Under the pieces are notes generated by a model. That model was not told the DNA's origin. It ran no database searches and saw only the letters and a program-made list of their open reading frames with translations. The translations under genes and the position numbers were made by a program. Source: Conyzicola lurida (GTDB taxonomy: Bacteria; Actinomycetota; Actinomycetes; Actinomycetales; Microbacteriaceae). From it: a DNA stretch of 64,000 nucleotides. Shown one piece after another: positions 37,954 to 44,952 of the stretch; within the stretch, counting starts at the first letter, position 1, and every line of letters begins with the position of its first letter. Where the stretch lies: contig NZ_JACHMJ010000001.1 in assembly GCF_014204935.1 (NCBI RefSeq), positions 1,674,001 to 1,738,000 on the forward strand, given 5' to 3'.

Positions 37954-39204
37954 CTACCCCAGTAACACAGGGCGCGAGTTCTCCGCGGAGTTCCGGGTCC
38001 ATCTCCGGTCGCCCAGCTTGTAAACCACTTCAGCAGTGAACTCCGAAATGGGGTTTCCGCTCAGCTCGCCAGCGTCAATAGGGATGGGTTCAACTTCGAG
38101 AGTCGCCTTGTGTTCGTCGTTTGCTGCCAACCGAAAATGAAACTGAGGATAACGTATCGCTTTCAACGGTGGATCGAGTGCGAACTTCTCGATCACTACG
38201 GGTCGGTCGCTGTCATTTGTAATCTCGACGTGAAGACTTACCATCTCCAAGTTCGGCACCGAGTTTTGCCCTCTTCCTCCTTTGAGTGCAATCGTCACCA
38301 AACCAGCTTCTTCCTCGGCGCGCTGTTCGGAGTTTCGGCTTTCCATCTTCAATGCCGTCCGTTCCTCCGCGCGCTGCTGCTCCAACGCGAGTGCCTGCGC
38401 GATGTCAGTCCGGGCCGCCTCAATCGAGGGGAAGTCTGCCTTGTCGGAAAACACTGCTTGGAAGATCGCATCGTTGCTCTCGATCTGTTTCCGCGTGCCT
38501 TCGAGTATCAGCGCACCCGCTACTAAAAATCCAACCGCGATAATTACAGCAAAGCCCCATCCGTCGAGGTCGAGACGCCACGGGAGGAGAGCACTAATAG
38601 CAACAAGCGGGAGTGCCACGCCAAACCGGAAAGCCGCTTCAGCCTCGGCACGGTCATAACGGTCGAAGAGATCCCGGCTGTCGGCGAGAAGTCTCGTCGC
38701 TACCAGCGAAATTTCCATATACATCTGAGTTGTGAGAGTGGCTGCAATGCGCGAAACTAGCTCGTTCTCCGAGAGATCGCTCTCCTCGCGCATACCGCGT
38801 CGCTCGACATACGGCTGCATCTCAGAAAGCTCGGGTGGAAGGCTTACGCCTGCTCGAACCATGTTCAATGCCACCTTCCTCGCAAGTTGACGGGATTCAA
38901 TGCTGGAGGCCATCGACAAGCGCCGCCCGCTTGTGGGGACGACACGCAGAAGGAACTGAACGATTGCGGTGCCCGGTCGGACGAGCAAGACACCGATGAT
39001 GTAGGCGACAAAGGATAGAACGGCAACGAGAGCGGCGGGCCCCAACGCCCCGAGGATTCGATACACCTCTTCGGCAAGTCCGCTGGCTTCGTCGAGCGTT
39101 GGGATCACAGGATAAGTTGCAAGCCACACGACAACGAGCCAGAGAAACCCGGTCGCGAGCGGTACGCGAAGATCGCGAAAACCAGGGAGAAGACTTGCGA
39201 GCAT
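37954..39204 (-). CDS. Four-span membrane protein with C-terminal beta domain, unknown
   Basis: 416 residues. Two spans near the N terminus (about 14-30 and 52-75), two in the middle (about 196-212 and 218-238), a charged helix with EQQRAEERTALKMESRNSEQRAEEEAG (about 275-300), then a beta-rich Ig-like C terminus (about 305-416). I do not recognise the family. Lower G+C than the chromosome. TAGTGT at 39211-39216 is 6 bases before the ATG. First gene inside the island; the 183 bases between it and attL hold no clear gene. Confidence 0.7.
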   Translation of the reverse strand: MLASLLPGFRDLRVPLATGFLWLVVVWLATYPVIPTLDEASGLAEEVYRILGALGPAALVAVLSFVAYIIGVLLVRPGTAIVQFLLRVVPTSGRRLSMASSIESRQLARKVALNMVRAGVSLPPELSEMQPYVERRGMREESDLSENELVSRIAATLTTQMYMEISLVATRLLADSRDLFDRYDRAEAEAAFRFGVALPLVAISALLPWRLDLDGWGFAVIIAVGFLVAGALILEGTRKQIESNDAIFQAVFSDKADFPSIEAARTDIAQALALEQQRAEERTALKMESRNSEQRAEEEAGLVTIALKGGRGQNSVPNLEMVSLHVEITNDSDRPVVIEKFALDPPLKAIRYPQFHFRLAANDEHKATLEVEPIPIDAGELSGNPISEFTAEVVYKLGDRRWTRNSAENSRPVLLG

Positions 39205-39275
39205 TCGCTCACACTAGCGTTCTCTAGTTGAAAGTGAGCGGCTGGCTAACTCTGACCCCGGACACGCTCGGCGCC

Positions 39276-39840
39276 TTACTCACCGGAGAGAGCCCGATAG
39301 GCGGTCGCCCGCGAGCAGCTGACCTCCCTCGCAATTTCGACAACCGAGTGGCCGCCGGCGTGCAGCTGCCTCGCCCATTCGATCGCGCCCGGTGTCAGAG
39401 CCTTCGGGCGACCGCCTATCTTCCCGCGCGCCTTCGCTGCGGCAAGGCCAGCGACGGTCCTCTCGCGGATGGTGTCGCGCTCGAGCTCGGCGAACGCAGC
39501 AATGATCGTGATCATCGCGCGGCCCATGGCGCCGGTCGTGTCGAGACCCTCGGTGAGGCTACGGAAGCCGACGCCCAGCTCAGCGAACTCAGCGAGCTGA
39601 CCCAGCGTGTGCCGGGTGTTACGCCCGAGGCGATCGAGCTTCCACACAACAACTGTGTCGCCTTCGCGTACGTACTCGAGGAGAGCGCCCAGACCAGGCC
39701 GCTTCGCGATGGATCCTGAGACGCCCAGGTCCGAGAAGGTCTTCGTGACACCGGCCGCACAGAGCGCGTCCTCTTGCAGGTCACTGTTCTGACCGTCGAC
39801 GCCGGAAGTCGAAACCCCGGATGTAGCCAATGCTGCCCAT
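39276..39840 (-). pseudogene. Small serine recombinase (resolvase/invertase), frameshifted near its start
   Basis: The 5' reading from ATG 39840 (GGAG 6 bases upstream) gives MGSIGYIRG and then leaves frame. One base over, the normal continuation VSTSGVDGQNSDLQEDAL appears, so a G run of four at 39815-39818 (plus-strand C run) contains one extra base. Downstream the fold is complete: VVWKLDRLGRNTR, TEGLDTTGAMGRAM, AELERDTIRERT, then GGRPKALT and a C-terminal helix-turn-helix. The catalytic serine sits just after the shift. It is probably inactive unless the shift is a sequencing error or is bypassed. Confidence 0.82.
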
Positions 39841-39866
39841 GATCTGCTCCATAAACGTGTGAGACC

Positions 39867-39965
39867 GGTTCTGAGACGAAACGGTTCTGCGAACGACTTC
39901 TGAGAACACCATGCGCGGCGGGTCGCCGGAAAGTGACCGTCTCGCAGAACCCACCGTTTCTGAAA
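39867..39965. promoter_or_regulatory. Cluster of short dyads upstream of the recombinase (possible res site)
   Basis: Five related motifs occur in 99 bases: GGTTCTGAGAC (39867-39877), GGTTCTGCGAAC (39883-39894), CTTCTGAGAAC (39897-39907), the inverted TCTCGCAGAAC (39940-39950) and GTTTCTGAAA (39956-39965). Several are themselves palindromic (TTCTGAGAA, GTTCTGCGAAC). The position immediately upstream of a serine recombinase suits a recombination site, and the right end overlaps the promoter of the AbiTii gene. Confidence 0.45.
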
Positions 39966-39992
39966 GGCGCTGCGGCCCGATAGCTTGAACCC

Positions 39993-40886
39993 ATGACACT
40001 GCTGGATGAAATCATTGAGGCGAGTACCGGCGAATCAGGCACCACAGCGAATCTGTTGCGAAAGGTACGCGTGGCGTCGCACCGGCTTGGGGCGTCCGAG
40101 ATTTCGGCCTGGGCCCAGCACGAGCTATCCGGCTATCCCTCCGACGCTGCCCTTCCGGATTACCGAGTTCAGGACACCTCCGTTCTGGGCATCTTCTCCG
40201 GACCGATGCGTTCTCAAATAAATCACGACCTGCCGAAAGTAGGTGACGATTTCGAGGGCTGGTTCAGCATGGACATGCGTCAACCGATTTCGGAGCTCGA
40301 GAGCTTCGCCGGTGCTGACACCGATGCTGTGCGCGAGTGGCCCGCTTGGCTGGTGCAGAAGTACGAGCAGGCCGGCTTCTTCCGCATGGAATTTCACGTA
40401 CTTTTCAGCGCGCACAATGTGATCCCGCGTCAACGAATTATTGGACTAATCGACACGGTAAAAACTCGCGTGCTGGACTTTGCGCTGGAGCTTCAGACTG
40501 AGTTCCCAGACGCCGGTTCCGCCGACGGACCTACGGTGGCGTCGGAGCCGTCCCTCGCGCGGACTGTGAATCACATCACCAACAACATCACCGGGCACGG
40601 CGTGAACGTGGCGATCGGCAATGAAACGGTTCGTCAACGCAGCATCGTGAACACGGGTGACACCACCGCCTTGAAGACGGAGGCAGAAGCTCTAGGTTTG
40701 ACTGCAGACTTGGCCAAAGAGTTTGTAGCAGCGGTCGAGGCAGATCGCAGCACCGACGGGCCGGAAGTTACGAGCTTCCTTGCACGCTTGCGCGCGGGTT
40801 CGATTTCGCTGGGCTCGTCGCTCACCAGCGACGTCGTAGCCGGCTCCCTGATCGAGCTAGCCAAGGGATTTCTCGGCCTCGCCTGA
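39993..40886 (+). CDS. AbiTii-type abortive infection domain protein
   Basis: 297 residues. The N-terminal ~180 match the AbiTii domain pattern: SLL-type opening with a helical LLRKVRVASHRLGASEISAWAQHELSGYP, then LPDYRVQDTSVLGIFSGP and the repeated IIGLIDTVKTRVLDFALELQ helix. The C-terminal ~110 contain a low-complexity TNNITGHGVNVAIGN stretch and a helical end, typical of AbiTii proteins with variable tails. AbiTii proteins are linked to phage defence by context; mechanism unknown. TAGCTT at 39981-39986 is 6 bases before the ATG. Confidence 0.75.
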   Translation: MTLLDEIIEASTGESGTTANLLRKVRVASHRLGASEISAWAQHELSGYPSDAALPDYRVQDTSVLGIFSGPMRSQINHDLPKVGDDFEGWFSMDMRQPISELESFAGADTDAVREWPAWLVQKYEQAGFFRMEFHVLFSAHNVIPRQRIIGLIDTVKTRVLDFALELQTEFPDAGSADGPTVASEPSLARTVNHITNNITGHGVNVAIGNETVRQRSIVNTGDTTALKTEAEALGLTADLAKEFVAAVEADRSTDGPEVTSFLARLRAGSISLGSSLTSDVVAGSLIELAKGFLGLA

Positions 40887-40955
40887 GCTCGGCGCGAACT
40901 CTGAGGTTGTTCCGTCCTAGTTCACATTTTCACGGCCTGGAGTACCTTCGTCGGC

Positions 40956-41135
40956 ATGGCAGATCATCCGATCTGGGCGCGCGACTCGGTCGAGCTAGAG
41001 GGTACTGAGGAGTGGCTAGAAGTCGATGCTGACGGCGGAGCCGTCATCCATGAATACCATGGCCTGCTCGAGCGTGTTCGGCGTAGTCAGCCCACACCCG
41101 AACTCACCGCCGGCGAAAGTACCTCGAATGTCTAA
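40956..41135 (+). CDS. Possible 59-aa protein, antiparallel to the lipoprotein gene
   Basis: Starts MADHPIWARDSVELEGTEEW and continues with protein-like composition until it runs opposite the 3' end of the lipoprotein gene (overlap 41016-41135). TACCTT at 40943-40948 is 7 bases before the ATG, the same spacing as in nearby leaderless genes. It could be the surviving 5' end of a truncated gene. Weak support. Confidence 0.3.
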   Translation: MADHPIWARDSVELEGTEEWLEVDADGGAVIHEYHGLLERVRRSQPTPELTAGESTSNV

Positions 41136-41312
41136 CGCGCCGCCGGGAGTCTGGATCCGTTCGGTGACCTTGACATCGGTGAAGACGTCCTCGCCGAGCT
41201 GAGCCTCGATCGGCTCAAGGCATGCCTCTTCGGCGCCGCCGCCTGCGGAGCATCCGGTGAGAAGAGCGGCGGCTGCGAGTGTGACGGCGAGCAGGCCGAG
41301 GCGACGGTTCAT
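41016..41312 (-). CDS. Small secreted lipoprotein
   Basis: 98 residues. N-terminal signal with lipobox LLTGC (Cys21), then a compact domain with two further cysteines (EEACLEP and EFGCGLT) that may form a disulphide. Family not recognised. TAGGCT at 41319-41324 is 6 bases before the ATG. Located inside the island; codon use is closer to the chromosome than that of its neighbours. Confidence 0.75.
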   Translation of the reverse strand: MNRRLGLLAVTLAAAALLTGCSAGGGAEEACLEPIEAQLGEDVFTDVKVTERIQTPGGALDIRGTFAGGEFGCGLTTPNTLEQAMVFMDDGSAVSIDF

Positions 41313-41344
41313 GCTCGCAGCCTAGCGGCGATTGCGAGTGATGC

Positions 41345-41740
41345 TCAGCCGAGATCCGGTAGACGCTCAACGACCTTGAGGACCTCCGGGATTCGGCCGG
41401 CGACAATGAGGTCGAAAGCCGAGCCGTCGCCCCACGGACCTCTAGACCAGAAAAGCCAGTAGACCGCTTCCTCATCGTCACGACCGTGACCTCGAGACGG
41501 GACCATCGCTCGCATCACCTCGCCGGCTGCGGGCAGTAGACCGAAGCCCTCGCCCGTACGGAACTGCCGCACGGGCAGAAGCATGAAGCCGTCGCTGGTG
41601 GTGATCGCCCAGGCGTCCCCCTCGTGCACTAGGCGCTCGACCTCATCGACGGTGACGCCAAGCTTCTCGGCCACCGTCCCGGGTTCATACCAGGGCCCGG
41701 CGACGGCGTCGAGGCTCAGAGGGTCCGGGTCGTCTGCCAT
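41345..41740 (-). CDS. Putative antitoxin-like DNA-binding protein (MbcA/ParS/Xre-like C terminus)
   Basis: 131 residues. The N-terminal half looks like a helix-turn-helix (YEPGTVAEKLGVTVDEVERLV). The C-terminal VYWLFWSRGPWGDGSAFDLIVAGRIPEVLKVVE recalls the MbcA/ParS/Xre antitoxin motif (W-x-GxxxLDLLxxGRxxEVL). No RES- or NAD-degrading toxin is adjacent, so it may be orphan. TACCGT at 41748-41753 is 7 bases before the ATG. A strong ribosome-binding-like AGGGAGG upstream belongs to another frame. Confidence 0.5.
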   Translation of the reverse strand: MADDPDPLSLDAVAGPWYEPGTVAEKLGVTVDEVERLVHEGDAWAITTSDGFMLLPVRQFRTGEGFGLLPAAGEVMRAMVPSRGHGRDDEEAVYWLFWSRGPWGDGSAFDLIVAGRIPEVLKVVERLPDLG

Positions 41741-41794
41741 GAAGCTGACGGTACACCGGCATCGGCGTACCTCCCTATAGGAGGGCGTGAAGAA

Positions 41795-41819
41795 GGCCGG
41801 CCCGTCGGACGGACCGGCC
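41795..41819 (-). terminator. GC-rich hairpin followed by TTCTTC on the minus strand
   Basis: Arms GGCCGGCCCG and CGGACCGGCC (one mismatch) at 41795-41819; minus-strand continuation is TTCTTCACG. Probably ends leftward transcription from the hipBA side before the antitoxin-like gene. Confidence 0.5.
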
Positions 41820-41838
41820 CCATCAGGTTGATAGATAG

Positions 41839-41929
41839 CATGCGTGTGCGCGCGCACATGCATGCACTCACTCTCGCACGCACGCACTCATGCGCCCACG
41901 CGCGTACGAATGCGCGTATGAGTGCGTGC
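41839..41929. repeat. Alternating purine-pyrimidine tract and long hairpin
   Basis: A run of alternating G/C, G/T and C/A steps includes the 14-base palindrome TGTGCGCGCGCACA (41845-41858). A long stem follows, with arms 41880-41895 and 41914-41929 (12 perfect pairs GCACGCACTCAT / ATGAGTGCGTGC plus three more after a wobble). It lies in a 435-base gap (41741-42175) with no convincing gene; the remainder of the gap looks like decayed coding DNA. Confidence 0.7.
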
Positions 41930-42175
41930 ATTCACGCTAGCTTCGGCTGACGAACTCCGGAGGAATCCCCATTCTGGCGCTCGAGGTCGACTCGTGCACG
42001 ACGCTGAGAGATTGACGCCGTGGACAGCGAGGAGACAGGCCAGAAGAGCCGGGCGAAAGTGCGAATGATCCGCGGCTGCTACCTCGTCGCGCACACGGCA
42101 CTTGCCGGCGGGTTGTGCGTGGCGACACAAGCGCGACCGGCCTTACGTCGGATCAGATTCTGGCCGCGGACTGGC

Positions 42176-43486
42176 TCAGACCCGCACTTCGCGGTGCAAC
42201 TGTTCGTCAGCTTGCGCCGCACGCACGACCATCCGGTCGACTAGGAGCTGCACGGTCGGCGTCTGATGCTCGGCAGGCAGACTCGCGACGACTGCGTTGA
42301 ACACGGTCGGTGCGGTCGCGGCGAGTAGTTGCGCCCAGTCGATGAACGCCTCCGGGTCGAGGCCTGCATCGCGCGCCACCGCTTTCCACTCGAACGGCCC
42401 CATGGCTCCTGCCTCGTAGGACCCGGAGACCCTCATCGACAGCTTCGTTTTATCGAACGCGACCAGCAGGTCGGAAGGCTGATCTCCGCGCGGCTTCGCG
42501 TACGGCAGGAACGAGGAGACATCGTACATCGGGGAAAGCGTGGACACCTGCGGGGTGAGGTCGAGGGAGTAATTCTTTGCGTGCGCGTCGGTATTCAGCA
42601 CCAGCCACGAGAACAACATCGACTTCACGAACCGCTCCTTCGCCTCGGCGACGCTCGCCCGCGGAAGCCGGTCAAGAAGCGCAAGCATCTTGCGGTAGTC
42701 CGGGCCGCCGTCCTTCTCGTACTTGCGGAGCCTAGGTACGCCGAGAGCCTGGGCTACATCCTCTTGGTGGATACGGCGGACCGGCCCACTGATGCGCTCT
42801 TCGCGGTCGAACCGCGTCACCACTAGCGAGTGCTCTCCGGCGAACGTCGTGATCGCAGTTTCCGCTGCGGGGAAGCCCAGGAGGAACATCGACGCCATCG
42901 TCACGTGCTCGACGATCTCGCCGTCGACCATCCCGGTGACCTTCGGCTTGAAGATGTGCGTGGACGGGTGGACGCCTGTGGAGTCGTGCCAGCCGCCGTC
43001 GCGGAGTGCGAGGGCGAACTTGCCCTGCGCCCCACCGAGGGAGAAGTACCCGTTGCCGGATTCCTCCGCGGTCGGGACAGGCAAGTTGTCGCGGATCGCG
43101 CGGATTCGCACTGCGATCTCCTCGTCGGACACCGCGGCAAAAGATCCGTCGGCTCGAGGTGTGGTGCCGGCCGGATAGAACTCGAGCGCGCCGGCGACGT
43201 CGGCGCCGTGGGCGGCGAGCAAGTGGAAAGGGTCAGCGTCGGAGAGCCCAGCTTGCCTAGTCCACTCCTCGCGGACGGCGGTGCTGTCGGGTAGCAGGTT
43301 GTCGAGGAAGTCGAAGACGGTGCGGCCGGTGTGCACGCGCGCGGTCTTCGGGAGGGAGTGGGAAATCGCGGGGCCGTCGGATTCGCGCCATACTTCGTTG
43401 TAGGCTAGGCGGTATCGCTCTCGATCGAGGTACTCGAGGACGGCAGCGTGCTGCCCGAGTAGGTGCACGTCGATGCGTTCGGTCAT
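42176..43486 (-). CDS. hipA: HipA-type serine/threonine kinase toxin
   Basis: 436 residues, full length. N-terminal HipA subdomain (about 1-105), then the kinase fold: phosphate loop SLGGAQGKFAL near 149-159, catalytic NTDAHAKNYS with Asp near 300, and the metal-binding MYDVSS near 317. HipA kinases phosphorylate an aminoacyl-tRNA synthetase and cause growth arrest when not held by HipB. Start overlaps the hipB stop (ATGA). All key residues are present, so it should be active. Confidence 0.92.
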   Translation of the reverse strand: MTERIDVHLLGQHAAVLEYLDRERYRLAYNEVWRESDGPAISHSLPKTARVHTGRTVFDFLDNLLPDSTAVREEWTRQAGLSDADPFHLLAAHGADVAGALEFYPAGTTPRADGSFAAVSDEEIAVRIRAIRDNLPVPTAEESGNGYFSLGGAQGKFALALRDGGWHDSTGVHPSTHIFKPKVTGMVDGEIVEHVTMASMFLLGFPAAETAITTFAGEHSLVVTRFDREERISGPVRRIHQEDVAQALGVPRLRKYEKDGGPDYRKMLALLDRLPRASVAEAKERFVKSMLFSWLVLNTDAHAKNYSLDLTPQVSTLSPMYDVSSFLPYAKPRGDQPSDLLVAFDKTKLSMRVSGSYEAGAMGPFEWKAVARDAGLDPEAFIDWAQLLAATAPTVFNAVVASLPAEHQTPTVQLLVDRMVVRAAQADEQLHREVRV

Positions 43487-43956
43487 TCCCGCTCCTCAAT
43501 GCTGCGCTGCGCCCGCTTAGCGGCGATCTCGGACATCGAAGCGATCATCGGTTGCGCGAGCCGCTTCATCGCCTCCTGATAGGAGGTGTTGCTGGTCAGG
43601 GAGTCCAGCGCCGACCTCGACGACTCGGACATTCCGGACCTGCTCATGGCGCGTCGGATGTTGGCGGACATGTCGTCCAGCAGGTCTCTGTTGATCTCGG
43701 CGACTGACCTCATCGCGGCCTCTTGCAAAGTTCCTTCGGGCACCGCCGACGGCGCACTGACGTCGAGGTCGAGGTCGAGCTCGCGGAGCACGGCGAGCAC
43801 CTTCGACAGGCTCACGTCCGATTTCGCGGTCTCGAATCGGGAGAGCCACTGGCGGGTGACGCTGGTACGCTCGGCGAGGTCGTCCTGGGAGAGGTTCAAG
43901 TCGATTCGTCGCTGTCGTGCGACACGTCCGATGTCCTCGGGCCACGGTGTCTTCAT
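43483..43956 (-). CDS. hipB: HipB-type Xre antitoxin
   Basis: 157 residues. N-terminal Xre helix-turn-helix (about 8-62: GRVARQRRIDLNLSQDDLAE, TSVTRQWLSRFETAKSDVS) and a longer than usual helical C terminus of about 95 residues. Binds and neutralises HipA and represses the operon. ATG 43956 has GAGGAG 8 bases upstream; a longer reading to 44142 would run through the operators. Immediately followed by hipA. Confidence 0.9.
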   Translation of the reverse strand: MKTPWPEDIGRVARQRRIDLNLSQDDLAERTSVTRQWLSRFETAKSDVSLSKVLAVLRELDLDLDVSAPSAVPEGTLQEAAMRSVAEINRDLLDDMSANIRRAMSRSGMSESSRSALDSLTSNTSYQEAMKRLAQPMIASMSEIAAKRAQRSIEERE

Positions 43957-43985
43957 CGGATCTGCTCCTCTCGGGGACGATATTG

Positions 43986-44060
43986 TTCCATGTAGGCGAT
44001 GGAACGCGTGCGTCCCATTGTAGCAATGGAACGTCTTCGTTACATCAGTAAAATGGAACG
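43986..44060. promoter_or_regulatory. Three 21-bp HipB operator palindromes
   Basis: GTTCCAT, 7 bases, ATGGAAC at 43986-44006; GTCCCATT / AATGGAAC at 44013-44033; GTTACAT, 7 bases, ATGGAAC at 44040-44060. Same dyad three times, spaced 27 bases centre to centre, directly upstream of hipB. They would allow cooperative autorepression of hipBA. Confidence 0.8.
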
Positions 44061-44151
44061 CCTTCGTTACAAGGTAGACGCGCGGCGGACTAGAACTTGA
44101 TTGCGTGGACCGGCCGCCGAAGGGGATACTCCGTGGAGGCAAGGGGCGGTC

Positions 44152-44301
44152 ATGTCTGCGAACGAGGATCGTGCGGTCGCCGCGGCGAAGAGCCGATTCG
44201 CGCTCTTGACCGCGCCGATCTTCGGACTGAGCTACCTCCAGATCGAGGCGACTGTCGGCAATTTAGTGTCGAGTGGTGCCGCGAATCGTGCGTGTCGGTA
44301 G
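44152..44301 (+). CDS. Possible 49-aa peptide or gene fragment
   Basis: Begins MSANEDRAVAAAKSRFALL, with AAGGGG six bases upstream of the ATG, and ends at 44301. Composition is protein-like but short, and the next feature is a decayed gene, so this may be another remnant. Not recognised. Confidence 0.25.
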   Translation: MSANEDRAVAAAKSRFALLTAPIFGLSYLQIEATVGNLVSSGAANRACR

Positions 44302-44311
44302 CCTTCTCAGC

Positions 44312-44770
44312 GTGTCTAGTGAGTTCGTCATTCGCTCAGCCATGCCTAACGGTGCCGAGCACATTGCTGCAGTCCACGCCGCTTCCTGGCGCGAAACCTA
44401 CCGCGGTACGGTTGTCTCCGACGAGGTGCTCGACTCACCCAATTTCCCCGGGACAGAATGAGGTTCTGGATGGCCGCTCTGACCGACCCGTGCTGGGCGG
44501 CGAACACCATCTTCGTTGCCGAGATCAATGGTGCGCTTGTTGGGATTGACATGTCCGGTCCGGCTAGCGGGGAAGAGTGGACGCGCGATCTTCACGTGCT
44601 CTACGTCCTCGCCAAGCACGACGGAACTGATGTCGGCACAGCACTTCTGAACTCGGCCTAGATCCCGCTGAGCCCGCGGCCTACGGGTAGGTGACCCCGT
44701 TCCACGGGCTCAGGCGTTCTACCGGAACAATGGATTCGTCCTAGACGGAGTTGCGAAGATCGCAAAGTAG
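44312..44770 (+). pseudogene. GNAT acetyltransferase, decayed by frameshifts
   Basis: Three pieces in different frames line up with one GNAT protein: EFVIRSAMPNGAEHIAAVHA up to ASWRETYRGTVVSDEVL (44312-44461), then RFWMAALTDP, IFVAEINGALVGI, LHVLYVLAKHDGTDVGTALL (44458-44661), then RAQAFYRNNGFVLDGVAKI (about 44707-44770). At least two frameshifts plus a probable deletion between pieces two and three. TAGCCT at 44299-44304 lies 7 bases before the original GTG start. Confidence 0.8.
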
Positions 44771-44952
44771 TGTCCGCGAGATCCGCATGCGACGTCACGG
44801 AACTGGGTGAGCTCGCTGCGCCGGCGCGACCGCTCGTTCATTGATCCCTCGAGATTCCAACGTCCGACAGGAGATACGAGAGAAACGCCGCTCCACTGGC
44901 GGCTTTGTTGAGAGCACCGATAGCTTTGTCCTCGAACTTGAAGGATGCAGCT

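Noticed and set aside
37900-37965. tRNA-like sequence (GGGGTAGCTCAACCG on the minus strand) beside attL
   Set aside because: No closing D stem, anticodon stem or T arm can be formed; at most a remnant.
42020-42244. 74-codon plus-strand ORF in the gap left of hipA
   Set aside because: Overlaps the hipA 3' end antisense, no ribosome binding site or -10 at the right distance, unconvincing composition.
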